Below are positions 7,957-15,768 of a stretch of 64,000 nucleotides of DNA, piece after piece. The position numbers and the translations under genes are program-made. This DNA comes from SIG672 sp045580325 (GTDB taxonomy: Bacteria > Bacillota > Clostridia > Oscillospirales > CAG-272). Under the pieces are notes generated by a model, which saw only the letters and a program-made list of their open reading frames with translations, had not been told where the DNA came from and did not search any database. Position 1 is the stretch's first letter. Each line of letters begins with the position of its first letter. Location of the stretch: contig JAZNNR010000023.1 in NCBI GenBank assembly GCA_045580325.1, positions 1-64,000 on the forward strand, read 5' to 3'.

Positions 7957-8838
7957 TTATTTTGTGATACTTAAAAGTATCTTTCCGTATTCACTGAGGA
8001 GCGACGAAAGCTCAGAGTTACCTATAAAGATTTCGATAGGACCGCTTGACGTTGGCGCGATCGTTCCTGCGGGGAAGAAGAAGAGTATTCCGTCAGACTG
8101 CACCGACCAAGAGCTGTTTATAGTGCTTTCGACCAGCTTTTCGTAGTTACTGTACAGTGCAGGGAGCTTGCCCGCTTCCTGCTTTGCAAAAATCATACCG
8201 TTTACCGCACTTACAGCGTCATTCATGATAGCATCAAGCGTTACATCGTTCGAATCAAGAAGAATATCAAGATTGTAGTTCATACGCGTCTCGCGTACTG
8301 CTCCGTCGGGCATTATTTCAGAGAAAATAAAGCTTATACTGAAAAGTTCGGACGAAAAACGGTTTACGCTGTAGTATCCCGTTATTTGAGGGGGAACTTT
8401 AAAATCATCACTCGTTCCAAGCTTGTAAAGCTGAACGCGGCTGTTTACATAGTCTTTTATCTGAGAATTTATCCTGTCAAGAGCGTCGGCGAAGGCTGAA
8501 ACGCTGCTGCCGTCGTTTGACGTTACAGAGGGATATGAATATCTCGATTCGCAAAGAATATTACCTTTTTTGTCGGTAAGCGAATTTTTTATTACAATAG
8601 GCTTTATTGTCCAGTTCGGGATATTTTCATCGGGCGGCGCAGTAGTGCCCGGCCTTTCCGAAGTATCGTCCCCCGGCGTGCTTCCCGAGTCGTCGGGCGG
8701 AGTGTTTGGGGCTTCATCTGTCGGATAGTCAGGAGTGCCCAAAGAAATACGGAAAATATCGGAAGACAAAAGAGAAACAAGGGACAAAATAAGGGCTATT
8801 GCCAAAATGATCTTTACCACTACAATAAATTTCTTCAC
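7957..8838 (-). CDS. Membrane-anchored DUF4163/DUF3298 (RsiV/PdaC-like) protein
   Basis: The 293-residue product has an N-terminal membrane helix (residues 5-28), a Pro/Asp/Thr-rich linker (about 35-75) and an extracellular domain. That domain resembles the DUF4163-DUF3298 pair known from RsiV anti-sigma factors and the N-terminus of PdaC deacetylase. Supporting segments are INSQIKDYVN and the C-terminal FFFPAGTIAPTSSGPIEI. No sigma-factor gene lies beside it and no deacetylase domain is attached, so it may be a stand-alone lysozyme-binding or wall-associated protein. The start is GTG at 8838 with AAAGGAG upstream. Cellular role unknown. Confidence 0.78.
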   Translation of the reverse strand: MKKFIVVVKIILAIALILSLVSLLSSDIFRISLGTPDYPTDEAPNTPPDDSGSTPGDDTSERPGTTAPPDENIPNWTIKPIVIKNSLTDKKGNILCESRYSYPSVTSNDGSSVSAFADALDRINSQIKDYVNSRVQLYKLGTSDDFKVPPQITGYYSVNRFSSELFSISFIFSEIMPDGAVRETRMNYNLDILLDSNDVTLDAIMNDAVSAVNGMIFAKQEAGKLPALYSNYEKLVESTINSSWSVQSDGILFFFPAGTIAPTSSGPIEIFIGNSELSSLLSEYGKILLSITK

Positions 8839-8877
8839 GTTTTCACTCCTTTACAGATTTATAACTCACCGTATATG

Positions 8878-8906
8878 ATAATACCACAAAACAATAGTAT
8901 TTGCAA
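8878..8906 (-). promoter_or_regulatory. Promoter of the RsiV-like/DUF951 pair
   Basis: On the minus strand: TTGCAA (8906-8901), a 17-bp spacer ending TTTTGTGG, and TATTAT (8883-8878). Confidence 0.7.
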
Positions 8907-8977
8907 CAGAAATCTTAAAAAAGGATTGTAAAAAATATATAAATTTAATTTCAGACATATAAATGAAAGGGAACGAT

Positions 8978-9625
8978 ATGTTTAAAGCTGTGATTTTTGA
9001 CCTTGACGGAACACTTGTCAATACACTTGACGATCTTGCTTTTGCTATGAACGAGATGCTTATGCATTTTGGGTATCCCGAAAGGAGCAAAGAGGAGATA
9101 GAAACATTTATAGGCAACGGTCAGAGAATGTTCGTCAAAAGAAGTCTGCCCGAATACGCGAGGGACGAGGAAAATATCGACGTTTGTACGAAGTATTATG
9201 CTGAAAAATACTCGGAAAATATTGTAAAATTTTCGGTAGCGTATGAAGGTATTCCCGAAGCACTTGCAAATATGAAAAAAGCGGGAATCAAGCTCGCCGT
9301 TTTGTCTAATAAATCGGACATTCACGTTCAGAAAATCATAAGCGAGCTTTTCGGAGCTGACTTTTTCGACCTTGTTCTCGGCGCAGGCCGCTTTGCTATA
9401 AAGCCTGATCCTGAGGCTGTGCTCTATATATCGGAAAAGCTTGGCGTAGATCCCACCGAGGCTGCATTTGTAGGCGACTCGGACGTCGATATAAAAACAG
9501 CACACAGTGCGGGTATGACTGCCGTGTGGGTGTCGTGGGGATTTCAGAAGAGAGATATTCTCGCTTTTGCAGGCGAGTGTAAGGTCGCAGACAGCGCAGA
9601 AGATCTCCAAAAAATACTTGTATAA
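8978..9625 (+). CDS. HAD-family phosphatase, phosphoglycolate phosphatase-like
   Basis: Haloacid dehalogenase-type hydrolase of 215 residues. Motif I is FDLDGTLVNT (nucleophile Asp8, acid/base Asp10), motif II is LSNKSD, motif III a lysine near GAGRFAIKPDPE and motif IV GDSDVDIKTA. The helical cap (about residues 15-80) is the Gph/PGP type. Members of this group remove phosphate from 2-phosphoglycolate, pyrophosphate or other small phosphates, and the substrate cannot be fixed here. The ATG at 8978 is preferred over the one at 8963 because AAAGGGA precedes it by 7 bp. It stands between a divergent gene and the holB promoter. Confidence 0.9.
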   Translation: MFKAVIFDLDGTLVNTLDDLAFAMNEMLMHFGYPERSKEEIETFIGNGQRMFVKRSLPEYARDEENIDVCTKYYAEKYSENIVKFSVAYEGIPEALANMKKAGIKLAVLSNKSDIHVQKIISELFGADFFDLVLGAGRFAIKPDPEAVLYISEKLGVDPTEAAFVGDSDVDIKTAHSAGMTAVWVSWGFQKRDILAFAGECKVADSAEDLQKILV

Positions 9626-9641
9626 TAAAAGGCTGTTTTTG

Positions 9642-9670
9642 TTGACAAAATCGATTATATCTGTTATAAT
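9642..9670 (+). promoter_or_regulatory. Promoter of the holB-ricT operon
   Basis: TTGACA at 9642-9647, a 17-bp spacer ending CTGT, and a perfect TATAAT at 9665-9670. Confidence 0.88.
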
Positions 9671-9726
9671 TACTGTGTCGCGATGTGATTTATCGTGAAA
9701 AATCAGTAAGCAAGGAGTTTTGGAAG

Positions 9727-10740
9727 ATGGCAGAAACTTGCCGCGAGGTCGGAAGTATACTTTCCTCGGTAATATATAAAAACGATATTCTTAAACGTAT
9801 CGTTTCCGACGATATTGCAAGCGGCCGTTTTGTTCATTCTTCTATAATCGAAGGACCGCCCAAAAGCGGTAAGCTTACCCTTGCACGCGCTATCGCTGCA
9901 GAGCTGTCGGGAAACGACTCGGCTGCCGACAAGATAATGCGCGGAATATGTGCCGACGTGTACGAAATAGAACAGAAAAACGGACGTAAAACGATAGGAA
10001 TAGAGGCGGTAAGAGAAATACGCTCTACTGCTTTTATAATGCCGAACGATTCGGATATAAAGGCGTACATAATACGCTATGCCGACACGATGACAACTCA
10101 GGCGCAAAATGCGATACTAAAGCTGCTCGAGGAGCCGCCGAAGAACGTTTACTTTATGCTTCTTGTCGAAAATGCGGCATCCCTTCTTGCAACTGTAAGA
10201 TCGCGCGCACCGATACTTCGTATGCAGGTCTTTTCGGCGGGCGAGATAGAAGAGTATCTTTTGAAAAATAGCGCCCGCGCGCTTGATATGTCAAAAAGAT
10301 CACCCGATGAATTTGCGCGTGTTTTGGCGCGCTCTGGCGGAAGTATAGGCGAGGCACTCAGAATAATCGACGAAGGCGATAATACAGAGACTCTTGGCAA
10401 GCAGGTTACCGAGCTTCTTGAGGTCCTTACAAACAAGGACAGAGCGTCGCTTGCAGTTTTCCCATTTCCGACTAAAAACAGGGAAGAGCTTTCCGATTTT
10501 CTTTCTATGCTCAGAAGGGCGCTTCGCGATATGACGGCATCAAGAAGTATGGGCAGGTGCGAAATGCTTTTTGGCGACGACGGGAAAATGGTAGAGCTTT
10601 CAAAAAAGGTTGGAATGTCAACACTTCTCAAAGCCGAGCTTACCGTATCAGAGCTTCTTAGTAAGCTTGAAAGAAATCTGGCACTTGCCAATATCAAAGC
10701 CGAAATGGTAATATCTCTTTGGAAGGCATTTTTGCAGTAA
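9727..10740 (+). CDS. holB: DNA polymerase III delta-prime subunit (clamp loader)
   Basis: AAA+ clamp-loader subunit that loads the beta sliding clamp with DnaX and delta. The 337-residue product shows a P-loop-like GPPKSGKLTLA near residue 45, RTIGIEAVREI-type text, TTQAQNAILKLLEEPP (the conserved sensor region) and SRAPILRM (SRC-like motif). The Walker A ends GKL instead of GKT/S, and the zinc-binding cysteine cluster common in the family is not visible. This suggests a structural rather than ATP-hydrolysing role. The ATG at 9727 follows AAGGAG. A GTG at 9685 lies too near the predicted transcription start. ricT follows, as in other Bacillota. Confidence 0.9.
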   Translation: MAETCREVGSILSSVIYKNDILKRIVSDDIASGRFVHSSIIEGPPKSGKLTLARAIAAELSGNDSAADKIMRGICADVYEIEQKNGRKTIGIEAVREIRSTAFIMPNDSDIKAYIIRYADTMTTQAQNAILKLLEEPPKNVYFMLLVENAASLLATVRSRAPILRMQVFSAGEIEEYLLKNSARALDMSKRSPDEFARVLARSGGSIGEALRIIDEGDNTETLGKQVTELLEVLTNKDRASLAVFPFPTKNREELSDFLSMLRRALRDMTASRSMGRCEMLFGDDGKMVELSKKVGMSTLLKAELTVSELLSKLERNLALANIKAEMVISLWKAFLQ

Positions 10741-10790
10741 ATTATACAAGGACAAATATATAGATAAACATAAAAGAATAGGAAATTTAT

Positions 10791-12278
10791 ATGAGCGCAC
10801 ATAAGAATCGCAGAAAGTCTTTCGGCAAGCTCGAAAGACCCGATAAAATTATAGAACGCGAAAAAGCAGAAAAGGCGACATTCGAGGAAACGCTTCGGGA
10901 TTCTGACGAAGAGCCCGAAAAGGAAGAAGTGCCTGATAAAAACGCTTTTTACGTTGATGATACTGCCGATAAAATCGATGAAAGCGATAACAAAGAAAGC
11001 GAAAAAAACGAAGAACCCGTTTATTTCGATAACGCATACGCGCAGATGCCCGATTTCGCCGAGGTTATAGGAGTTTCCTTCAGAGGCTCGGGTAAAATGT
11101 ATTATTTTGCCGCAAATGGCTGCATAGCGAAGGACGGGGACAGCGCAATCGTTGAAACCGCGCGCGGAGTCGAGTACGGCAAGGTGGTTCTTACCAATAA
11201 AATGGTATCCAAGAAGGAACTTGTCCTTCCTCTCAAAAACGTTATTCGTATCGCAAACGAGAACGATACCGCAAGATTTGAGGAAAACAAGAAAAAGGAA
11301 GACGAAGCGTTTGAGATCTGTCAGAAGAAGATCGTCGCACACGCTCTCGATATGAAGCTTATCGACGCTGAATATACCTTTGATAATTCCAAGCTTCTTT
11401 TCTACTTCACATCGGACGATAGAGTTGACTTCAGAGATCTCGTGAAGGATCTTGCTTCGGTATTTAAGACAAGAATCGAGCTTCGACAAATAGGAATACG
11501 CGACGAAGCAAAGCTTATGGGCGGACTTGGAGTCTGCGGAAGAACATTTTGCTGTCATAGCTTCCTTGCCGATTTCGTTCAGGTGTCGATAAAGATGGCA
11601 AAGGAACAAAATCTCGCACTTAATTCGGCAAAGATCTCGGGCGCCTGCGGACGTCTTATGTGTTGCCTCAGATATGAATATGACACGTATCAGGAGGAAG
11701 CAAGACGCACTCCTAAGGTCGATAGCCGTGTTATCACTCCCGACGGAGCAGGAAAGGTTACAGAGGCGAAGCCTCTTCTCGGACTTGTCAAGGTCGCTCT
11801 TGACGATACTCCCGAAAATGCGAAGGTCTACGATAGAAAGCTCCTTCGTCCCGAAACTCCCGAAGAGTTTAAAGCCGCGCAGGAAAAGAAGCTTCTTCGC
11901 GCGCAAAAGGAAGCGGAGATAGAGGAAAGCAGAAACGCTAAAAAAGCAAGTGCAGAGGCAAAGGCTGCGGCACTTGAAAAAACCTTTGACCGCACGGTCA
12001 GATCAAACGGCAGAGATGAGCAGAGCAAAGAAAAACAGTCCCGCCAAAATAATGCGGCAGCAAACAGAGAAGGCAAGACTTTTTCGGGCGCAAAAAATCA
12101 GGACAGCGCTAACATAAAAGAAAATGTTAATACCGAAGCTGCCGAAAGATCCCGCGAAAATGATACCGCGACAAATAAAGAGGGTAATAAAGATGGAAAT
12201 GCGAAATCGCATAAATATCATCGCTATAACCGTTCAAGACATAAAAAATCCAAAAAAACCGATAAGCAAGACGGATAA
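10791..12278 (+). CDS. ricT: PSP1-domain protein RicT (YaaT), Y-complex subunit
   Basis: Homologue of B. subtilis YaaT/RicT, part of the Fe-S-containing RicAFT (Y) complex that guides RNase Y processing and influences competence, sporulation and biofilm. The core (about residues 85-330) contains the PSP1 domain and the cysteine motifs CGRTFCCHSF and GACGRLMCCLRYEYD, which ligate clusters. It is long (495 residues) because of an acidic N-terminal extension (about 1-80) and a Lys/Arg/Glu-rich, probably disordered C-terminal tail (about 370-495). It lies 50 bp after holB. The ricA and ricF partners are not in this window. Confidence 0.94.
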   Translation: MSAHKNRRKSFGKLERPDKIIEREKAEKATFEETLRDSDEEPEKEEVPDKNAFYVDDTADKIDESDNKESEKNEEPVYFDNAYAQMPDFAEVIGVSFRGSGKMYYFAANGCIAKDGDSAIVETARGVEYGKVVLTNKMVSKKELVLPLKNVIRIANENDTARFEENKKKEDEAFEICQKKIVAHALDMKLIDAEYTFDNSKLLFYFTSDDRVDFRDLVKDLASVFKTRIELRQIGIRDEAKLMGGLGVCGRTFCCHSFLADFVQVSIKMAKEQNLALNSAKISGACGRLMCCLRYEYDTYQEEARRTPKVDSRVITPDGAGKVTEAKPLLGLVKVALDDTPENAKVYDRKLLRPETPEEFKAAQEKKLLRAQKEAEIEESRNAKKASAEAKAAALEKTFDRTVRSNGRDEQSKEKQSRQNNAAANREGKTFSGAKNQDSANIKENVNTEAAERSRENDTATNKEGNKDGNAKSHKYHRYNRSRHKKSKKTDKQDG

Positions 12279-12325
12279 AATTATGTCGAAGACTGAAATA
12301 ATTTAAAAAAATATGTAAATACGCA

Positions 12326-12354
12326 TTGATTTTTTGAAATCTTTGTGATATAAT
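12326..12354 (+). promoter_or_regulatory. Promoter of the ferredoxin gene
   Basis: TTGATT at 12326-12331, a 17-bp spacer ending TTTGTGA, and TATAAT at 12349-12354, with a TG-extended -10. Confidence 0.87.
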
Positions 12355-12381
12355 TAGAAAAAAACATCGGAGGTGTTTGTA

Positions 12382-12555
12382 ATGGCTTACAAAATCAACG
12401 TTGACGAATGCATCGGATGCGGTGCATGCGCAGAAGAATGCCCTGTTGGTGCTATTTCCGAAAAAGACGGAAAGTACGTAATCAATGAAGACGAGTGCCT
12501 TGATTGTGGCGCATGCGAAAGTGCTTGCCCCGTAGGTGCACCTAAGGCTCAATAA
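12382..12555 (+). CDS. 2[4Fe-4S] bacterial-type ferredoxin
   Basis: Small electron carrier of 57 residues with two perfect CxxCxxCxxxCP motifs (CIGCGACAEECP and CLDCGACESACP), each expected to bind one [4Fe-4S] cluster. The length is typical of clostridial ferredoxins that serve pyruvate:ferredoxin oxidoreductase and hydrogenase. The strong promoter and GGAGGTG before the ATG at 12382 suggest high expression. A GTG at 12373 overlaps this ribosome binding site and is rejected. It is monocistronic, with a 9-bp hairpin downstream. Confidence 0.97.
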   Translation: MAYKINVDECIGCGACAEECPVGAISEKDGKYVINEDECLDCGACESACPVGAPKAQ

Positions 12556-12581
12556 TCCGAGAAGATCGGTAACAAACTTGC

Positions 12582-12619
12582 AAGGGCAGATCGTTTAAGT
12601 TCTGCCCTTAAGTTTTGCC
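12582..12619 (+). terminator. Hairpin after the ferredoxin gene
   Basis: AAGGGCAGA (12582-12590) and TCTGCCCTT (12601-12609) form a 9-bp stem followed by a short T tract (TAAGTTTTG). It is a moderate terminator. Confidence 0.65.
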
Positions 12620-12649
12620 AAAAGTTGTGAAAGGAAGTGATCCTCCCAT

Positions 12650-13408
12650 ATGTCCGATGAAAGAATCGACTACGTGAATGAAAATATAACGCTTGTTCAA
12701 AACAAAAACGGTCTTACCTTCGGTACGGACGCATATTTGCTGTATGCTTATCTGCGTAAAATGTCCAAGGGTATGGCGGCTGATTTCGGCGCGGGCACGG
12801 GGATAATATCTCTTCTTGCCGCTGCAAAGGGTAAGTTCTCGCAGATATACGCCTTTGAGATACAGGAGTCCTTTGCTTCACTTATCGAGCGAAATGTAAG
12901 CGAAAACGGCTTTTCAGATAAGATAAAGATTGTTTGCACACCTGTTCAGAATATTGAAAGCGACCTTTTCGGGCGCTTTGACTGTGTTTTCTCAAATCCG
13001 CCGTATATGAAAAAGGGAAGCGGATTTCTTAATGCAAACAGCGAAAAATATATAGCGCGCCACGAGGTTTGCGGCGATATAAAGGATTTTTGTGAGGCGG
13101 CATCAAAGCTTCTCAAATATTCGGGAAGCTTTTACGTAGTATGGCGCCCCGATAGGCTGTCCGATCTATTTGACGCTATGAGAAGTAGTAAGATCGAGCC
13201 TAAACGTATGACGGTGGTATATCCCGATGCGAAAAGCCGTCCGAGCCTTGTGCTTGTAGAGGGCAAACGCGGCGCGGCAAGCGGACTTTATTTCACAAAG
13301 CCGCTCATAATGCACCCAGACGCCTCGGCGAAGCCTCTTGCCTATACAGACGATCTTACCTATATATATGAAAACGGGGAGTTTGGTGAAGAATATGAAA
13401 GAGCCTAA
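12650..13408 (+). CDS. TrmN6/YabB-like SAM-dependent N6-adenine methyltransferase
   Basis: Rossmann-fold methyltransferase of the YabB/TrmN6 family, expected to methylate A37 of tRNA1(Val) in E. coli or a related RNA target in Bacillota. Motif I is ADFGAGTGIISLLAA (about residue 45) and the catalytic motif is SNPPYMKKG (about residue 120), typical of N6-adenine methyltransferases. The 252-residue length fits. It overlaps the start of rsmI by 14 bp, the same neighbour as in B. subtilis (yabB-yazA-rsmI), although the small GIY-YIG gene yazA is missing here. Confidence 0.9.
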   Translation: MSDERIDYVNENITLVQNKNGLTFGTDAYLLYAYLRKMSKGMAADFGAGTGIISLLAAAKGKFSQIYAFEIQESFASLIERNVSENGFSDKIKIVCTPVQNIESDLFGRFDCVFSNPPYMKKGSGFLNANSEKYIARHEVCGDIKDFCEAASKLLKYSGSFYVVWRPDRLSDLFDAMRSSKIEPKRMTVVYPDAKSRPSLVLVEGKRGAASGLYFTKPLIMHPDASAKPLAYTDDLTYIYENGEFGEEYERA

Positions 13409-14267
13409 CTTTGAAGAAAAATTCGAAGAAAAAAATAAAATAGAGGGCGGTACGCTCTATCTCGTTGCGACACCGATAGGAAATCTCGCGGATATATCGT
13501 ACAGAGCGCTCAAAATACTCGAGGGCGTCGATTTTATAGCCGCAGAGGACACTCGCAACTCGCTGAAGCTTCTTACCTATTTCGGCATTTCCAAGCCGCT
13601 TGTGAGCTATTTTGAGCACAACAAAAGGGAGAGAGGACCGCAGATAATAAAAAGATTACAGGGCGGCGAGTCGTGTGCGCTCATAACAGATGCGGGTACT
13701 CCCGCGATCAGCGATCCGGGCGAGGATCTTGTCCGTATCTGCGCTGAAAACGGTGTCAAGGTAACCTCTGTGCCGGGAGCGTGCGCGGCAATAACTGCGC
13801 TCACTCTTTCGGGATTTGATACGCGCAGATTTGTATTTGAAGGCTTCGTTTCGGGCACAAAGAGCGAAATTGACGCTCATCTCACCCCTCTCAAAAATGA
13901 AAAGCGCACGATGATATTTTACGAAGCTCCGCACAGACTTGTAGATACGCTTGAAGTCTTTTATGCTCATTTCGGCGACCGCAAAATTGCGCTTTGCCGC
14001 GAGATAACCAAGCTTAACGAAGAGGTTAAAAGAGTAAAGCTTTCCGAAGCGCTTGAGTACTATAAGGAAAATGCTCCGCGCGGAGAGTACGTAATAGTCG
14101 TCGAGGGCGCGGCAGACGATACCGACTGTTTCTGGAAGGATATGACCGTACAGGAGCAGGTCGATTACTATATTTCGCTCGGTATGGCAAAAATGGACGC
14201 TATTAAGGAAACCGCACGCGCACGCGGTGTCGGCAAGAGCGTGATCTATAAGGAACTACTTGACTAA
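13395..14267 (+). CDS. rsmI: 16S rRNA (cytidine1402-2'-O)-methyltransferase
   Basis: Tetrapyrrole-methylase-fold enzyme that 2'-O-methylates C1402 in the 30S P site. It shows the N-terminal LYLVATPIGNLADIS, AEDTRNSLKLL, SYFEHN, DAGTPAISDPGE, VPGACA and FYEAPHRL, all family hallmarks. The ATG at 13395 is preferred. A GTG at 13386 is also in frame with GGGGAG closer than usual, and an ATG at 13338 would overlap the previous gene by 71 bp. It is translationally coupled to the methyltransferase gene and ends just before a hairpin-rich element. Confidence 0.96.
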   Translation: MKEPNFEEKFEEKNKIEGGTLYLVATPIGNLADISYRALKILEGVDFIAAEDTRNSLKLLTYFGISKPLVSYFEHNKRERGPQIIKRLQGGESCALITDAGTPAISDPGEDLVRICAENGVKVTSVPGACAAITALTLSGFDTRRFVFEGFVSGTKSEIDAHLTPLKNEKRTMIFYEAPHRLVDTLEVFYAHFGDRKIALCREITKLNEEVKRVKLSEALEYYKENAPRGEYVIVVEGAADDTDCFWKDMTVQEQVDYYISLGMAKMDAIKETARARGVGKSVIYKELLD

Positions 14268-14420
14268 CTTAGGGCGCTGCCCTAAGAACCCGCTTAGAAA
14301 ACTTTTTGAAAAAAGTTTTCTAAGGACTTTCAAAAACTTTGCTGAAAAGGGAAAAAATAAATTTTTAAGAAAAGTTTTTGAGGAGAGTTTGAGAGGAACT
14401 TTTTTCAAAAAGGTCCTCTC
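14268..14420. repeat. Multi-hairpin intergenic element downstream of rsmI
   Basis: Three stem-loops lie in a row. CTTAGGGC/GCCCTAAG is at 14268-14286. CTTAGAAAACTTTTT/AAAAAGTTTTCTAAG (15 bp) is at 14293-14324. GAGAGGA..CTTTTTT with AAAAAGG.TCCTCTC is at 14391-14420. A fourth pairing (CAAAAACTTT/AAAGTTTTTG) joins the space between the last two. It resembles dispersed palindromic elements of gut Clostridia and probably also terminates the rsmI transcript. A short open frame crossing it has no ribosome binding site. Confidence 0.72.
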
Positions 14421-14437
14421 AAGAAAACAAAAAACAC

Positions 14438-14466
14438 TTGAAAATGACATAAAACTGTGTTATAAT
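14438..14466 (+). promoter_or_regulatory. Promoter of smpB
   Basis: TTGAAA at 14438-14443, a 17-bp spacer ending ACTGTGT, and TATAAT at 14461-14466. Confidence 0.87.
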
Positions 14467-14500
14467 CAAAGAACGCCAAAAAGAAAGGAGTACCGCCGAT

Positions 14501-14962
14501 ATGGAAAAAAAGGAAACAAGAACAGTTGCCGCTAACAGAAAAGCATATCACGACTATTTTGTCGATGAAACGTACGAGGCGGGAATCGCTCTTTACGGCA
14601 CCGAGGTAAAATCTATACGTCTTGGCGCGGTGAACTTAAAGGATTCATACTGCTTTATAAAAAACGGCGAGATCTTCGTAAGAGGAATGCATATAAGTCC
14701 TTACGAAAAGGGAAATATATTCAATAGAGATCCCCTTCGCGAAAGAAAGCTCCTTATGCATAGGCGCGAGATAATGAAGCTTTTTGGGCTTGTAGGACGT
14801 CAAGGCGTGTCACTCATTCCGCTTTCGCTCTATTTTTCGGGCAAAAATCTAAAGCTTTCGCTCGGTGTTTGCAGAGGTAAAAAGCTTTACGATAAGCGTG
14901 AAACAGAGGCGAAAAAACAGATGGCGCGAGATGTCGAGCGTGCATCAAGAGAAAAATACTGA
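14501..14962 (+). CDS. smpB: SsrA-binding protein SmpB
   Basis: RNA-binding partner of tmRNA in trans-translation. It delivers charged tmRNA to stalled ribosomes and mimics an anticodon stem in the decoding centre. The 153-residue product shows NRKAYHDYF, YEAGIALYGTEVKSIR, the central GLVGRQGVSLIPLSLYF-type region and the basic C-terminal helix GKKLYDKRETEAKKQ. AAAGGAG precedes the ATG at 14501. The tmRNA gene begins 15 bp after the stop, so both halves of the rescue system are adjacent and probably co-transcribed. Confidence 0.98.
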   Translation: MEKKETRTVAANRKAYHDYFVDETYEAGIALYGTEVKSIRLGAVNLKDSYCFIKNGEIFVRGMHISPYEKGNIFNRDPLRERKLLMHRREIMKLFGLVGRQGVSLIPLSLYFSGKNLKLSLGVCRGKKLYDKRETEAKKQMARDVERASREKY

Positions 14963-14977
14963 TAAAAAACATTTCAA

Positions 14978-15335
14978 GGGCCCGTAAAGGTTTCGACGGG
15001 GATTTTGAGGTATGATAAGCGAGTAGAGCCGGGTAAACTCTTAAACTGCCTAAATTTTAAAATTAAACGCTAACAATAACGTAGCAATGGCCGCGTAAGC
15101 GGTGCCGCTGCCATAAGGCAGCCCGCTCCTTTCGGGAGTATCACGGCCCGAAACTGAGTGTCATGCAGTGATGAACGTGAAGTGCGAGCTCGTCGTCGTA
15201 ACACTCACGCATAAGACGGCTGCCGAAGGTGTGTTTTGTTTGTCCGCACATTTTCGGGAGATCACAGACAAACTACACTCGTAGAAAGTCATATCAAGGG
15301 GTTTTCGGACGGGAGTTCGACTCTCCCCGGGTCCA
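14978..15335 (+). ncRNA. ssrA: Transfer-messenger RNA (tmRNA)
   Basis: The 5' end GGGCCCGTAAAGGTTTCGAC and 3' end GGGAGTTCGACTCTCCCCGG plus GTCCA form the tRNA-like domain. The acceptor stem GGGCCCG/CGGGTCC has one G-U pair. The resume frame at 15069-15098 reads GCT AAC AAT AAC GTA GCA ATG GCC GCG TAA. With the tRNA-borne alanine, the predicted tag is (A)ANNNVAMAA, whose hydrophobic Ala-rich end fits ClpXP recognition. Only the discriminator A is encoded after the acceptor stem, so CCA must be added enzymatically. smpB is directly upstream. Confidence 0.97.
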
Positions 15336-15336
15336 T

Positions 15337-15378
15337 AAATAGCTAAAAGGCACGGTTTACCGTGCCTTTTAGCTATTT
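15337..15378 (+). terminator. Terminator of tmRNA
   Basis: A perfect 20-bp stem (AAATAGCTAAAAGGCACGGT and its complement) closes over a 2-base loop. It carries A and T tracts on both sides. Confidence 0.92.
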
Positions 15379-15690
15379 ACAGCACTCCACGAGCGAACTC
15401 CGTAAATGCGCAAAGCGCATTTGCTGAATTTGCGCTGAGTGAAATAAGCGGGAAGATGAGATAAGCGGCGCAAAGCCCCGTTCAGACTCTCCCGCGAGCA
15501 CGGCTCACCTCTGCATTCTTAGCGGAGAAATCCATTTCATAGCGTAGGGCGGGAGCTTGCTCCCGCCCTACGACGATTTGTTTCTCTGCGGATAGTGGGT
15601 TCGGGCTTCTGCCCGATCGTACGTGGACTGCCACGCGCTATGCTTGCCCGAGACGCAAGCGTTGGGAAACAATGTAAATGCCTCTAAACC
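15379..15690. repeat. Hairpin-rich intergenic region after tmRNA
   Basis: No gene is visible. It contains a perfect 14-bp inverted repeat with a TT loop (CGTAGGGCGGGAGC...GCTCCCGCCCTACG, 15543-15572). Several shorter palindromes lie around it, such as CGGGC-TTCT-GCCCG near 15613 and GCGTGG-like arms near 15635. The GTAGGG-type palindrome resembles the one at 20410-20479, which suggests a dispersed element family. Confidence 0.7.
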
Positions 15691-15696
15691 TATCTA

Positions 15697-15725
15697 TTTA
15701 CTTTTTGACAGATTTATGATATAAT
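15697..15725 (+). promoter_or_regulatory. Promoter of the 15769 gene
   Basis: TTTACT at 15697-15702, a 17-bp spacer ending TTTATGA, and TATAAT at 15720-15725 with a TG-extended -10. Confidence 0.75.
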
Positions 15726-15768
15726 GAATTGAAAGCACGCTTGATGTATCTGAAAACTGGAGGGTATT

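Noticed and set aside
10149..11906. Open frame of 585 codons on the minus strand
   Set aside because: It runs opposite holB and ricT, both with clear family motifs, and shows no domain of its own.
14260..14535. Plus-strand frame spanning the hairpin element after rsmI
   Set aside because: It covers inverted repeats and overlaps the smpB promoter and start, with no ribosome binding site of its own.
15543..15572. CRISPR repeat or attachment site
   Set aside because: The sequence is a single palindrome; there are no regularly spaced repeats and no duplicated tmRNA end in the window.
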